Position numbers and translations under genes: made by a program. This document shows positions 9,681 to 18,012 of a DNA stretch of 64,000 bases, one piece after another. The DNA is taken from NCBI RefSeq assembly GCF_003569045.1, contig NZ_BFCB01000001.1, forward strand, positions 1 through 64,000. Direction: 5' to 3'. Position 1 is the stretch's first letter. Each line of letters starts with the position of its first letter. The DNA comes from Aggregatilinea lenta. GTDB taxonomy: Bacteria > Chloroflexota > Anaerolineae > Aggregatilineales > Aggregatilineaceae. The notes under the pieces are model-generated. The model was not told the origin of the DNA and ran no database searches. It saw nothing but the letters and a program-made list of their open reading frames with translations.

Positions 9681-9752
9681 TTGTAGGGGGCAGGTTTGAT
9701 GCTCTTTAACTTTTTAAACCAGGGCGGGTTTGCAACCCGCCCCCCTACAAAA
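9681..9752. repeat. Dispersed palindromic repeat, GGGCGGGTTTGCAACCCGCCC type (class A)
   Basis: A partly degenerate GGGCAGGTTTG arm is followed by the palindrome GGGCGGGTTTGCAACCCGCCC-type core and CCTACAA. The same unit recurs in many intergenic gaps of the window. Confidence 0.75.
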
Positions 9753-9770
9753 CCCCGTTGGGCGCGGCCT

Positions 9771-9816
9771 GTCTCCCCTCTCCAACTTGATTGGAGAGGG
9801 GCCGGGGGTGAGGTCG
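9771..9816. repeat. Dispersed repeat, CTCCCCTCTCCA...TGGAGAGGGG type (class B)
   Basis: An inverted repeat built on CCCCTCTCCAA/TTGGAGAGGGG is followed by the constant tail CCGGGGGTGAGGTC. Copies or relatives occur near 19.2, 30.3, 34.5, 39.4 and 44.3 kb. The remaining sequence from 9817 to 9888 shows nothing. Confidence 0.75.
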
Positions 9817-9888
9817 CGGTGATGACCGGATTATTCTATTAAATTACACTAACCTGCCCTGCATTTTCGGATATGGCAAGCCCTTCCC

Positions 9889-11286
9889 CTACACCTCAAA
9901 CAGCTCGATGTCCAGCAGCTCGCAGAACAGGCCCCAGCGTTCCGCGTGGCGGCCCATGTTCATCACCTGATGGTGTGTACCGCCCGCGCGCAGCCAGCCG
10001 TTCATGCACTCGCGCACGCCGCTGTCGGGCCGGAAGTGGCCGTAGGGCATTTCGAGCTTGGGCATTTCCTCGGTATCGAGAATCTCGCCTTCGGACACGA
10101 TCAGCCGGAAGTCCGCGCCACCCATCGGGGCCAGCGAGGCGATGGTCGCCGCGCCGGGCCGCATCTGGAACAGGAACGTCGGCGGGTTGTCCAGCGCGCC
10201 AATGCCGAGCGGGCGATCGATCAGGCGCACTTTGCGGTCGGTCCGCGCGATCTTCCAGTTGCCCTCGCCCATATGGCTCATCAGGATCGAGTCGCGATAG
10301 AAGTCCATCGCGTACATCTCGGTGAAGTTCGCGGTCCCGGCCAGGACGTGCCCCGCCGCGACCAGCGCCGCGCTGCACGGATCGCCTTCCGCGCCGAAGC
10401 CGTAACCCTCCGCCATCAGCGACGAGGCGGCGGCCAGCGGCAGGAAGTTAAACCGCCCGTCGTCCCCAATCGAGCCGAAGTGCGTCGAATAGGCCTTATA
10501 GCCGCCCTCGTCCAGAATACGTTTGATGCCCAACTGGAAGCGCGCCGATTCCTCGCGCTGGCTGGCGCTCAGCCGGGGATCGACGTCGAACTGCGTATTC
10601 TCAGAGTCGATGAGCGCGCGCAGGTCGCCATCGGAAACCGCCTGCATCGCGCGGTACAAATCGCCGGGCGACAGGTAATCGATCTGCGGCCCCAGCTCGC
10701 GCAGCATATCCGCCGCGTCTACCCGCGTATCGCCCATGCCGTTCATGTGATAGCCGAAGATGGCGACCTTCAGCCGGGACCACATCGACACCGCCGCCGC
10801 CGCACGCGCCCAGTCTTCAAAGTCGCGCTTGAACGGCTCGGCGTGCCAGTCGCCGGTGATGACGGGCAGGGGGATGCCCGCCCGTGCGAACAGGTTCGCC
10901 TGATCCTGCGCGCCGTGGATGCCCTGGTTATAGGTCATGTCGCCCATGTCCCATTCGGGCGTGATGGTCCGCTCCGGCTGGATGTTGGCCAGCATCACCG
11001 GCAGGCGCGTCTGAGTTAAGGCGCGCGTCGCGTTCATCGACGGGCCGTAGGTCAGCATCACGATCATGATGCCGTCCATACCGCCGTGCTCGAACTCGTC
11101 CACAATCGCCTCAATGTCGGCGCGATTGCGGGCCGGACGGGGGAAGTGCACGGTTGCTACGTCGCTGAGCTGCTGCGCGACGTCCCGCGCGTAGGCTGCC
11201 TGACGCTCGGTGATGCCGGGCAGCATGGCGTCGTAAAGCTCCTGCATAATGCCGAGCAGCCCGATCTGAGGTTTAGACTCCGCCAT
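9889..11286 (-). CDS. araA: L-arabinose isomerase
   Basis: This 465-residue enzyme interconverts L-arabinose and L-ribulose, the first step of arabinose breakdown. The catalytic and metal-binding pattern of the AraA family is visible: Glu in GYGFGAEGD, Glu in FTEMYAMDF, His in SHMGEGNW and the C-terminal GGTHHQV. It is somewhat shorter than the roughly 500-residue enterobacterial enzyme. It sits downstream of araB and araD on the same strand, which supports the call. The start is preceded by AGGAG. A strong hairpin with a T-run lies between araD and this gene, so its expression may be uncoupled from or lower than that of araBD. A related sugar isomerase is possible, but the ara context makes this the best reading. 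Confidence 0.85.
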   Translation of the reverse strand: MAESKPQIGLLGIMQELYDAMLPGITERQAAYARDVAQQLSDVATVHFPRPARNRADIEAIVDEFEHGGMDGIMIVMLTYGPSMNATRALTQTRLPVMLANIQPERTITPEWDMGDMTYNQGIHGAQDQANLFARAGIPLPVITGDWHAEPFKRDFEDWARAAAAVSMWSRLKVAIFGYHMNGMGDTRVDAADMLRELGPQIDYLSPGDLYRAMQAVSDGDLRALIDSENTQFDVDPRLSASQREESARFQLGIKRILDEGGYKAYSTHFGSIGDDGRFNFLPLAAASSLMAEGYGFGAEGDPCSAALVAAGHVLAGTANFTEMYAMDFYRDSILMSHMGEGNWKIARTDRKVRLIDRPLGIGALDNPPTFLFQMRPGAATIASLAPMGGADFRLIVSEGEILDTEEMPKLEMPYGHFRPDSGVRECMNGWLRAGGTHHQVMNMGRHAERWGLFCELLDIELFEV

Positions 11287-11330
11287 CGTTCCCTGCTCCT
11301 ATTCTATTTGGTATGAAATATTTAAGGGTT

Positions 11331-11371
11331 AAAAAAACGGCTGCGCAGGGATCAACTCCGCTGCACAGCCG
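11331..11371 (-). terminator. Intrinsic terminator between araD and araA
   Basis: On the minus strand CGGCTGTGCAG and CTGCGCAGCCG (one G-T wobble) form a stem followed by seven T. Only about 45 bases separate the T-run from the araA start, which leaves little room for a separate promoter. Confidence 0.8.
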
Positions 11372-11382
11372 CGACTTAACAC

Positions 11383-12039
11383 TTATTGACCGTAAACGGT
11401 GGTGTAGCGCTTGTGCAGCTTGGCGATGTCGTCGGCGCTGATGGTGAGCGGTTGACCGAGCTGGAACGCCAGGAACACCGTGCGCGCCACGTCCTCGCAC
11501 ATGATCGCGGCCTTGACCGCTGCCAGCGGCGTCGGGCCGACTGTGAACACACCGTGATTCTGCATGATCACCGCCGGGGAATGCGGGTTCGGACCTTCGC
11601 GCAGCACACGCACCACCTCGCGCCCGATCTCCTCGCCGCCGATGAGCGCGAAGCCGCCGCACGGGATCGGCCCGCCAAACTCGTCGGCCATCGCCGTCAG
11701 GATGCACGGGATGTCCTTGCCCAATGCGGCCCAGGCCGTCGCGTAGGGGCTGTGCGTATGCACGATGCCGCCGACTTCCGGCATTTCGCGGTAGATATAG
11801 CAGTGCGTCGCCGTGTCGGAGGACGCCTTGTAGTTGCTCTCGACAATGGCCGCGTTTTCGTCCACGACGACCATGTTTTCCGGCCCCAACTGCTCGAAGC
11901 GCAGGCCGCTGGGTTTGATCACCACCAGCCCGGACTCTTTGTCGCGCCCGCTGATGTTGCCGCTGGTCCACGTGACCAGATTGTTACGTGGCAGCTCGGC
12001 ATGCAGGTCGGCGACGGTTTTGCGCAGGGCTTCTAACAT
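11383..12039 (-). CDS. araD: L-ribulose-5-phosphate 4-epimerase
   Basis: This 218-residue class II aldolase-family enzyme should convert L-ribulose 5-phosphate to D-xylulose 5-phosphate, feeding the pentose phosphate pathway. The family pattern is clear: TSGNISGRD near the N-terminus, the substrate loop IKPSG, the zinc-binding HTHSPYATAWA and a later histidine in MQNHGVF. The length is close to the usual 220-235. Its ATG overlaps the araB stop as TGATG, showing translational coupling. A terminator follows immediately. A fuculose-phosphate-type aldolase has the same fold, but the position between araB and araA makes AraD much more likely. Confidence 0.9.
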   Translation of the reverse strand: MLEALRKTVADLHAELPRNNLVTWTSGNISGRDKESGLVVIKPSGLRFEQLGPENMVVVDENAAIVESNYKASSDTATHCYIYREMPEVGGIVHTHSPYATAWAALGKDIPCILTAMADEFGGPIPCGGFALIGGEEIGREVVRVLREGPNPHSPAVIMQNHGVFTVGPTPLAAVKAAIMCEDVARTVFLAFQLGQPLTISADDIAKLHKRYTTVYGQ

Positions 12040-13703
12040 CAGTCGATCCCCCGTGCCTCGTTGCGGATCTGGCGCAGACGCTTCATGACGTCGTTCTCGC
12101 CGCGCCCGAAGTAGTCGTGCAGCGTGACGTATTCGGCGTACAGTCTGTCGTACACGGCCTGGTTTTCAGGGATGGGCGTGAAGACCTCATCCTTGAGCGC
12201 GCCCATCTTGGCTGCCGCCGCCTGGATGTCCTCGTACGCGCCCGCCGCAACCGCCGCGTGCATGGCGCTGCCCACCGCCGGACCCTGGCCGCTCTTGATG
12301 ATCTTGAACTCGCGGCCCGTCACGTCAGCGTAGATCTGCATCAGCAGCTTGTTCTTTTCGGGCAGACCACCCGCCGCGACGACCTCACGGATCGGCACGC
12401 CGTTGTCCTCGAACGCCTCGAAGATCGTGCGCGAGCCGTAGGCGGTCGCTTCGATCAGCGCACGGTAGATGTCGGGGGCCTTCGTCGCCAGCGTCGCACC
12501 GATCAACAGGCCGCTCAGGTCCACATCCACCAGCACGGAACGGTTGCCGTTCCACCAGTCGAGCGCCAACAGGCCGTGCTCGCCGGGCTTCTGCTTGGCC
12601 GCTTCGGCTTCCAGGTAGGCGTGCAGATCCATGCCCTTCGCCTTAGCCGCTTCGTGATACTCCGGCGGGACGGCGTTATCGACGAACCACGCGAAGATGT
12701 CGCCCACGGCGCTCTGTCCGGCTTCGTAGCCATACAGACCGGGCACGATACCGCCGTCCACCACGCCGCACATGCCGGGGACTTCGTGCATCTCTTCGTT
12801 CATCACCATATCGCAGGTGCTGGTGCCCATGATCATAACCATCACGCCAGGGCCGACGACGCCTGCCGCCGGGGGCGTCACGTGCGCGTCCACGTTCGCC
12901 ACGGCGACCGCGATGCCCGGCTTGAGGCCGGTCCAGCCCGCCGCCTCGCCGGTCAGGTTGCCCGCCAACCCACCGAGCGGTGATAGCTCGCGCTTCAGCT
13001 TCTGATCGACCACATCCGCCAGACGCGGATCGAGCGCCGCGAAGTATTCCGGCTTGGGATAGTCGCCGTCCTGGTAGATGGCCTTGTATCCGGCGGTGCA
13101 GGCGTTGCGCGTTTCCTGGCCGCCCAACTGCCACACGACCCAGTCCGCCGCCTCAAGGATGCGGTCCGCTGCTGCGTAAACTTCCGGCGCTTCGTCCAGG
13201 ATCTGGAGCGTCTTGCTGAACAGCCACTCGGACGAGATCTTGCCGCCGTAGCGGTTCAGCCACGGCTCGCCCATCTGACGCGCCGTTTCGTTGATCTTGT
13301 CGGCTTCGGGCTGCGCGGCGTGGTGCTTCCACAGCTTGACCCACGCGTGCGGGTTGTCATGAAGCTCCGGCAGGCGCATCAGCGGCGTGCCGTCCGCCTT
13401 GACGGGGAGAATCGTGCAGGCGGTGAAGTCGATGCCGATGCCGATCACGTCCGCCGGATCGATGCCCGCCGCCTTGACCGCCGCCGGAACCGCGTTCTTG
13501 AACACGGCGATGTAGTCATCCGGGTTTTGCAGCGCCCATTCGGGGGGCAGGGGCTTGTCGCTGCCGGGCAAGTGCTCGTCGATCACGCCGTCGGCGTACT
13601 TGTGCACCGCGCTGCCCAGCTCCGCGCCGTCACTGACGCGCACCACCACCGCGCGTCCCGACTCGGTTCCAAAGTCCACTCCAACAGCATACTGCTCTGC
13701 CAT
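12039..13703 (-). CDS. araB: Ribulokinase
   Basis: This 554-residue FGGY-family kinase should phosphorylate L-ribulose at C5 with ATP. The N-terminal ASKHA phosphate loop is GVDFGTESGRAV. The conserved block IGIGIDFTACTILPV and the ribulokinase-like segment IMGTSTCDMV, followed by PGMCGVVDGGIVPG and EAGQSAVGDIF, are diagnostic of AraB rather than xylulokinase. The length fits the family. It is the first gene of the araB-araD-araA set; AAGGAGA lies upstream of the ATG. The convergent sugar transporter at 1.2-9.6 kb may supply its pathway. No AraR- or AraC-type regulator is adjacent. The 345-bp gap upstream of it mostly holds dispersed repeats. Confidence 0.92.
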   Translation of the reverse strand: MAEQYAVGVDFGTESGRAVVVRVSDGAELGSAVHKYADGVIDEHLPGSDKPLPPEWALQNPDDYIAVFKNAVPAAVKAAGIDPADVIGIGIDFTACTILPVKADGTPLMRLPELHDNPHAWVKLWKHHAAQPEADKINETARQMGEPWLNRYGGKISSEWLFSKTLQILDEAPEVYAAADRILEAADWVVWQLGGQETRNACTAGYKAIYQDGDYPKPEYFAALDPRLADVVDQKLKRELSPLGGLAGNLTGEAAGWTGLKPGIAVAVANVDAHVTPPAAGVVGPGVMVMIMGTSTCDMVMNEEMHEVPGMCGVVDGGIVPGLYGYEAGQSAVGDIFAWFVDNAVPPEYHEAAKAKGMDLHAYLEAEAAKQKPGEHGLLALDWWNGNRSVLVDVDLSGLLIGATLATKAPDIYRALIEATAYGSRTIFEAFEDNGVPIREVVAAGGLPEKNKLLMQIYADVTGREFKIIKSGQGPAVGSAMHAAVAAGAYEDIQAAAAKMGALKDEVFTPIPENQAVYDRLYAEYVTLHDYFGRGENDVMKRLRQIRNEARGID

Positions 13704-13844
13704 GTGTATGGGTCTCCTTAAATTAATAAGCGAATAGCTTTTTAGCAGATAGCGATCAGCGTTTGGCGTTTAGCACGAGCTAAAACCGCTTCTAAGTTTA
13801 CCGCGTGTCGGGCGTTCGTCGTCAGCGATCAACAATACGCTTGC

Positions 13845-13984
13845 TGTAGGGGCGGGGCTTGCTCCGCCCGGCTCGCACAAATGCAGGGCAGGTTTGAAAC
13901 CTGCCCCTACAACAGCAGGCAATTGACGCCTGGGGTAATCCAAAATGACGAACCTGTAGGGGCGGGTTTGCAACCCGCCCTGGT
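13845..13984. repeat. Composite dispersed repeat in the araB/FGGY-kinase gap
   Basis: Three class A palindromic units follow one another: a GGGCGGGGCTTGCTCCGCCC type, a GGCAGGTTTGAAACCTGCC type and a GGGCGGGTTTGCAACCCGCC type. They are joined by a CAGGCAATTGAC spacer. A very similar composite lies at about 44.37-44.47 kb. The rest of the gap, 13704-13844 and 13985-14048, shows no gene. Confidence 0.75.
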
Positions 13985-14048
13985 TTTGTCCGGCTTTAAT
14001 GTGCTGTTTTTGCCTGAACTAAAAACTAATGACGATTCACCAAAAACT

Positions 14049-15539
14049 TCAATGTAAGGTTTGCGCGAACGGGTACAGCGCGTGATAGCGCTCGAAACGC
14101 TCGGTGTACAGATCGTGACGCCGCGCATCTGGCTCGAAGACGCGATCCACCTTGACCAGCAGACCGACCGCCTCGTCTGCGGAAGCGTACACGCCGCCGC
14201 CCAGTCCTGCCAGGATCGCCGCGCCGAGCGCGCACGCCTCGGTCACCTGGGGGCGCAGCAGCGGCACACCGATGATATCCGCGATGATCTGGAGCCACGC
14301 GTCCGAGCGCGCGCCGCCGCCGGTCACACGGTACTCGCTGACCTCGATGCCCGCCCGCGCCATGCGCTCGATCCCGTCGCGGAAATAATAGGTCATGCCT
14401 TCTAACAGGCCCTTGATGGTCGTTCCGCGCGACGTTTCAAGCGTCAATCCGGCGATGATGCCATAGGGATTGTCGTCATAATAGGGCGGGCCGGTGGGCG
14501 CGAAATGCGGCAGCACCAGCAGGTCGGTCGGCTCGGTGGGCATCTCGGCCAGCAGCACGTCGTACGCGTCCTGGCCTGCGGCGTCCGCCGCCGCGCGCTC
14601 CATCGGAGCGAACGTGTCGCGGAACCACTTCAGCAGCGCCCCGCTCAAATTGTAGTAGAAGCTGGCGTACAGCCCCGGCAGCGCGTGATGCTCGACGTTC
14701 AGCCGCGACGCGATCATCTGGTCCGTAGCCGGGATGGTGTCATAGGTAGGCGTGATGCAGGTATATGTGCCGAGGCCGTAGCTGGCGAGGCCTGCGCGAA
14801 TCGCGCCCGCGCCCACGGCGGTCACGCACTGGTCGTGTGAACCGAGCACGATCACCGTGCTGCGCGGTAGGCCCAGCTCGTCGGCCAGGGCGGGATCGAT
14901 CGTGCCGAGCGGGGTTGCGGCCTGGGCCAGATCGGGCAGCTTTTCGCGCGGCATCCCGACGTAATCGAGCGTCGGCTGCGACCACGCCTCGGCCCGGATA
15001 TCCAGGAACAGCGTGCGGTTGGCGAGCGCGTAGTCGGTCACCGGCTCGCCGCCGAGCAAATAGACCACCAGATCGGCCCAGCCCAGGAACTTATAGGTGT
15101 TGTTAAAGAGGTCCGGCGCGTTGTCCCGCAGCCAGATCAGCTTGGGGCCGCCGTAAATGCCGCCCGCCAGGTTGCCGCTCCGCTCGTAAAAAGCCACCGG
15201 GTCGAGCGCTGCCAATGCCTGGACCGTTTCCGTGCCCCGGCTGTCAAATCCCAGAATGCAATTTCCCAGAATCTCACGCCTCGATGAGACGGGCGTCATC
15301 GCCTCGCCCATCGACGAGACCGCAAGCGCTTGTACCGGGTGATCCGGGATCTGCGCCACCGTGTCATGAATCGCCTCCTTAATGCTTTGCCAGACGTGAC
15401 GGCTGTCGAGTTCCGCCCAACCGGGCTGCGGGCGCACGACGTTGTACTCGCGGCTGGTCACGGCCAGAAGGGTGCCATCCGCAGACAGCGCCAACACTTT
15501 GCATCCGGTCGTCCCGACGTCGATTCCCAACAGGCTCAT
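14049..15539 (-). CDS. FGGY-family carbohydrate kinase
   Basis: This 496-residue sugar kinase has the ASKHA phosphate-1 loop GIDVGTTGCKVL at the N-terminus, the FGGY central block LPHFAPTGPPYYDDN, and the C-terminal signature YRVTGGGARSDAWLQIIADI with the adenosine motif ACALGAAILAGLG. Family members phosphorylate pentuloses, hexuloses, erythritol or glycerol; overall pattern and length are closest to xylulokinase-like enzymes, but the substrate is not fixed by sequence. The ATG follows GGAGG with an 8-base spacer. It lies 19 bp after a class II aldolase on the same strand. The pair therefore looks like a kinase-aldolase catabolic route in which the phosphorylated ketose is cleaved. A LacI-type operator in front of the aldolase gene probably controls both. 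Confidence 0.85.
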   Translation of the reverse strand: MSLLGIDVGTTGCKVLALSADGTLLAVTSREYNVVRPQPGWAELDSRHVWQSIKEAIHDTVAQIPDHPVQALAVSSMGEAMTPVSSRREILGNCILGFDSRGTETVQALAALDPVAFYERSGNLAGGIYGGPKLIWLRDNAPDLFNNTYKFLGWADLVVYLLGGEPVTDYALANRTLFLDIRAEAWSQPTLDYVGMPREKLPDLAQAATPLGTIDPALADELGLPRSTVIVLGSHDQCVTAVGAGAIRAGLASYGLGTYTCITPTYDTIPATDQMIASRLNVEHHALPGLYASFYYNLSGALLKWFRDTFAPMERAAADAAGQDAYDVLLAEMPTEPTDLLVLPHFAPTGPPYYDDNPYGIIAGLTLETSRGTTIKGLLEGMTYYFRDGIERMARAGIEVSEYRVTGGGARSDAWLQIIADIIGVPLLRPQVTEACALGAAILAGLGGGVYASADEAVGLLVKVDRVFEPDARRHDLYTERFERYHALYPFAQTLH

Positions 15540-15558
15540 GCGCCGCCCTCCAGGCTGG

Positions 15559-16527
15559 TTACGTGCCCAACTGCGGATACCCCAACAGCTCCATTACTTC
15601 GACCATAATACCGGCTGCCGCTTCGATGGAATCGGCCAGATATTGGCGCGACTCGGCAGCCTCGAACTCACCGCGCGCGATGGCGTCCTGCCGCTCGATC
15701 AGCTTTTGAGCGGCGTACTGCCCCGCCTCGCGCACGATGCGCGTCCACATATTCACGCGGATCACGCCGTCCCCGGCCAGCCCGGTCATCTGGTCCGGCG
15801 TCAGGCTCGATGTGCCGTGCAGCACCAGCCGCGCGTCGCCCAGGCTGGCGGTGAGCGCCTGCGCGCGCTCTGCCAGATAGCGCACGCCGCCGACCGCGTC
15901 CGACTGCTGCTCGGTGCCCAGGTCGGCCACCAGCAGATCGACGCCCGTGTGCGCCATGTAATCGACCGCTTTTTCCACGTACGAATCGCGCTGAACGGCC
16001 TGCGACCGCCCGCCAGACACGCTCAACTGCTCGATGATGCCCTCGACCAGCACCTGATCGCCGTAGGTCTGCACGTATTCCGCCGTCCACACGAGGTTGT
16101 CTTCCAGCGGGTACTTCTGCGCGTCGAACATGACCGTCGCCAGGTAGGGCAGGCCCTCGGTCAGCGCCCAGCGATCACGCTTGGGATCGGCGTGATCGAG
16201 ATGCGGCAGCACCACGACGCGCGAATAGGGCGCGTCCGGCCCGTCGCACAGCGCCTTGAGGTGTTCCATGTTGGAGATGAATCCGGCGCGCGGATCGCCG
16301 CTGGAGGTGATGCGTGCAGCCTGGGGCATGTAGGGGTAGGTGAAGGTCATGGCGACGGCCAGGGGCACTTCGCTGAGGTTGTATTTCTCCGCGATGCGCT
16401 GGGCGGCCAGTAGTATCGCCTCGGTGTTCCAGTGCGCGGCGGTGCAGAAGATCGCCATGCTCGCACCCCGGTCGCGGAACAACTGCGTGTAACGGAGCGC
16501 TTCATCGCGTCGTGTAATCACGGTCAT
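15559..16527 (-). CDS. Class II (zinc) ketose-bisphosphate aldolase family protein
   Basis: This 322-residue protein matches the class II fructose/tagatose-bisphosphate aldolase family, which cleaves phosphorylated ketoses to dihydroxyacetone phosphate and an aldehyde using zinc. Visible elements are VVVLPHLDHAD, with the HxDH zinc and catalytic signature; VEGIIEQLSVSGG, equivalent to the usual acidic loop; and LVLHGTSSLTPDQM, equivalent to the HGxSG phosphate-binding and zinc region. The sequence is divergent from housekeeping FbaA, so a pathway-specific substrate is likely. It is the first gene of a two-gene unit with the FGGY kinase. The promoter and operator lie about 200 bases upstream of the ATG, giving a long leader. 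Substrate unknown. Confidence 0.8.
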   Translation of the reverse strand: MTVITRRDEALRYTQLFRDRGASMAIFCTAAHWNTEAILLAAQRIAEKYNLSEVPLAVAMTFTYPYMPQAARITSSGDPRAGFISNMEHLKALCDGPDAPYSRVVVLPHLDHADPKRDRWALTEGLPYLATVMFDAQKYPLEDNLVWTAEYVQTYGDQVLVEGIIEQLSVSGGRSQAVQRDSYVEKAVDYMAHTGVDLLVADLGTEQQSDAVGGVRYLAERAQALTASLGDARLVLHGTSSLTPDQMTGLAGDGVIRVNMWTRIVREAGQYAAQKLIERQDAIARGEFEAAESRQYLADSIEAAAGIMVEVMELLGYPQLGT

Positions 16528-16724
16528 GCCAGCACCGCCTCAGGGGTAACCATCGCGCCCGGATCGGGACGACCCGGTAAGGGATGAACGTGTGGATTGG
16601 AATACCGCGCAGGATGAGCCACAGCGCAGACACGGAGGCCCTGCGTTCGAGGAGATATTCTACAAATAAACTCTATAGAGATGAAGGGACGCATGTCCTG
16701 TTCAAAGCATTATATATGACATGT

Positions 16725-16766
16725 TGTGAACGCTCACAGAATATCATGTCCTGCGCTCAGCGTCAA
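16725..16766 (-). promoter_or_regulatory. Promoter and LacI-type operator for the aldolase-FGGY kinase operon
   Basis: On the minus strand TTGACG (16766-16761) and TATTCT (16743-16738) are 17 bp apart. The operator-like TGTGAGCGTTCACA (plus-strand 16725-16738) directly abuts the -10 box. The same arrangement, TTGACG...TATTCTGTGAA, is found before the lacI-like gene at 18070, implying common control. Confidence 0.7.
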
Positions 16767-16805
16767 TCGAGTCGGCGCGTGCCGGGCAGAGCGATTGTGA
16801 ACGAC

Positions 16806-16866
16806 TTGACAATCCGCGCGCAGATGCCGTATTATGTCGTTATACGATATATCGTCACACGACATA
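16806..16866 (+). promoter_or_regulatory. padR promoter with nested palindromic operators
   Basis: TTGACA (16806-16811) and TATTAT (16830-16835) are 18 bp apart, a near-consensus promoter. Directly downstream lie TATGTCGT (16833-16840) and its complement ACGACATA (16859-16866), enclosing the perfect palindrome ACGATATATCGT (16844-16855). A third half-site, GCGACATAT, follows at about 16873. PadR proteins often repress their own gene through such ATGT/ACAT sites. Confidence 0.75.
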
Positions 16867-16896
16867 TTGATCCGCGACATATCAGGGAGATCGTGA

Positions 16897-17241
16897 ATGG
16901 AGACACTTCAGGAACACTTGCCTCTGTCCGAATCGACGTTCTTTATTCTGCTCAGCCTCGCCCAGGAACCCCGGCACGGGTACGCTATCCTGAAGGACGT
17001 CGAGGCGCTCAGCCACCAGCGCGTCACTTTGAGCACTGGCACGCTCTACGGCGCGCTCAGCCGCCTGCTCGATCAGGGCTGGGTGATGCGGTTGGATGAG
17101 GACGAGCCGGAAGAATCGGGCCGCCCGCGCAAGCGTTACCGGCTCAGCGATCTGGGCCAGCGCATTTTGCAGGCGGAAACAGGGCGTCTGGAACGGGTAG
17201 CGGCGGTGGCACGCTTCCGCCTGGAAGGAACAACCTTATGA
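16897..17241 (+). CDS. PadR-family transcriptional regulator
   Basis: This 114-residue winged-helix protein is recognised by LSLAQEPRHGYAIL, the recognition region TLSTGTLYGALSRLLDQGWV, the wing segment ESGRPRKRYRLSDLG and a C-terminal dimerisation helix. PadR regulators are usually repressors that respond to small molecules. A near-consensus promoter with nested palindromes lies 30-90 bp upstream, consistent with autoregulation. The ATG follows AGGGAGAT. The stop overlaps the start of the next gene by 4 bp (ATGA). The coupled partner is a membrane protein, an arrangement also seen for PadR genes with adjacent ABC or DUF1700/DUF1048-like membrane proteins. Confidence 0.9.
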   Translation: METLQEHLPLSESTFFILLSLAQEPRHGYAILKDVEALSHQRVTLSTGTLYGALSRLLDQGWVMRLDEDEPEESGRPRKRYRLSDLGQRILQAETGRLERVAAVARFRLEGTTL

Positions 17242-17858
17242 CCCGGACAGGTCGCATTCTCACAACTCTTTACGGCTATTTACTGCGGCTGTACCCGTCA
17301 GGCTTCCGCGCTGAATTCGCGGACGAAATGCGGGGCGTGTTTGCCGACGCCATGCGCGACGCCGTCGCTGCCGGATCGTGGCCGGTGATGCACCTCATCC
17401 TGCGCGAACTGGCGAGCCTGCCCGCAAGCCTCGTGCAGGCGTCCAGGCTTTACCCTTCACGGTCCATTTATGCCGACAAACTCTCGCGCGCCCGCTGGTC
17501 GGCACGGTACTTCAGCATCTTCTGGGGCGGCTATATGCTCACGCTCGCCGTGCAGCGCACGCTCGATTCCGGCGATCTGACCGTCCTGCGCGCCGTGCAA
17601 ATGGTTCCCTCGCTCGCGCTCGTGCTGGCGTGGCGGTGGGAGCGGCAGGGCGGCCTGCTGACCATGCTCGGCGGTGCGGTGCTGTGCGGCCTGGGCGCGA
17701 TCGGCGGCTACAACGCAACCCAGGGCGAGCCGCTGCTGACCCAACTTGCGATCATGTTCACTGGCCTGATGTGGGGTGCAGCCTATCTGGTGTTTGGCGG
17801 CTTATACGTGTGGGTGGCGAATAAAGCGCGAGCAGCAGAAGCGGCTCACACGAACTGA
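17238..17858 (+). CDS. Membrane protein coupled to PadR
   Basis: This 206-residue protein of unknown function has an N-terminal amphipathic region (LYGYLLRLYPSGFRAEFADEM) resembling the start of many PadR-linked membrane proteins. Then come about four hydrophobic helices at roughly residues 95-110, 120-135, 145-160 and 172-195. Its ATG overlaps the padR stop and is preceded by AAGGAA. The YP-x-x-FR-x-x-F...EM pattern at the N-terminus recurs in families found beside PadR regulators, where the membrane protein may be the regulated target or a co-sensor. I see no enzymatic motif. The name stays general because only topology and context can be supported. Confidence 0.75.
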   Translation: MTRTGRILTTLYGYLLRLYPSGFRAEFADEMRGVFADAMRDAVAAGSWPVMHLILRELASLPASLVQASRLYPSRSIYADKLSRARWSARYFSIFWGGYMLTLAVQRTLDSGDLTVLRAVQMVPSLALVLAWRWERQGGLLTMLGGAVLCGLGAIGGYNATQGEPLLTQLAIMFTGLMWGAAYLVFGGLYVWVANKARAAEAAHTN

Positions 17859-18012
17859 AGAAGTTCTACAGCCACCAAGCTTCCATCATCCACAGCCAGC
17901 CTCGCGCAGCACGGCATTTCCGCTCCCGGCTGCGCGAGGTATCTTCGCATGGTCTGTCCGCCAAATCTTATCGCCTTCTACCCCAACGATCTTTCGTCCA
18001 CGACCCAGACGC

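Noticed and set aside
13845-13984. Possible CRISPR array from repeated palindromes
   Set aside because: Units differ in sequence and spacing, with no constant-length unique spacers and no cas genes.
16793-16814. GATTGT/ACAATC inverted repeat overlapping the padR -35 box
   Set aside because: The arms are only six bases and one of them is mostly the -35 hexamer itself, so chance is a sufficient explanation.
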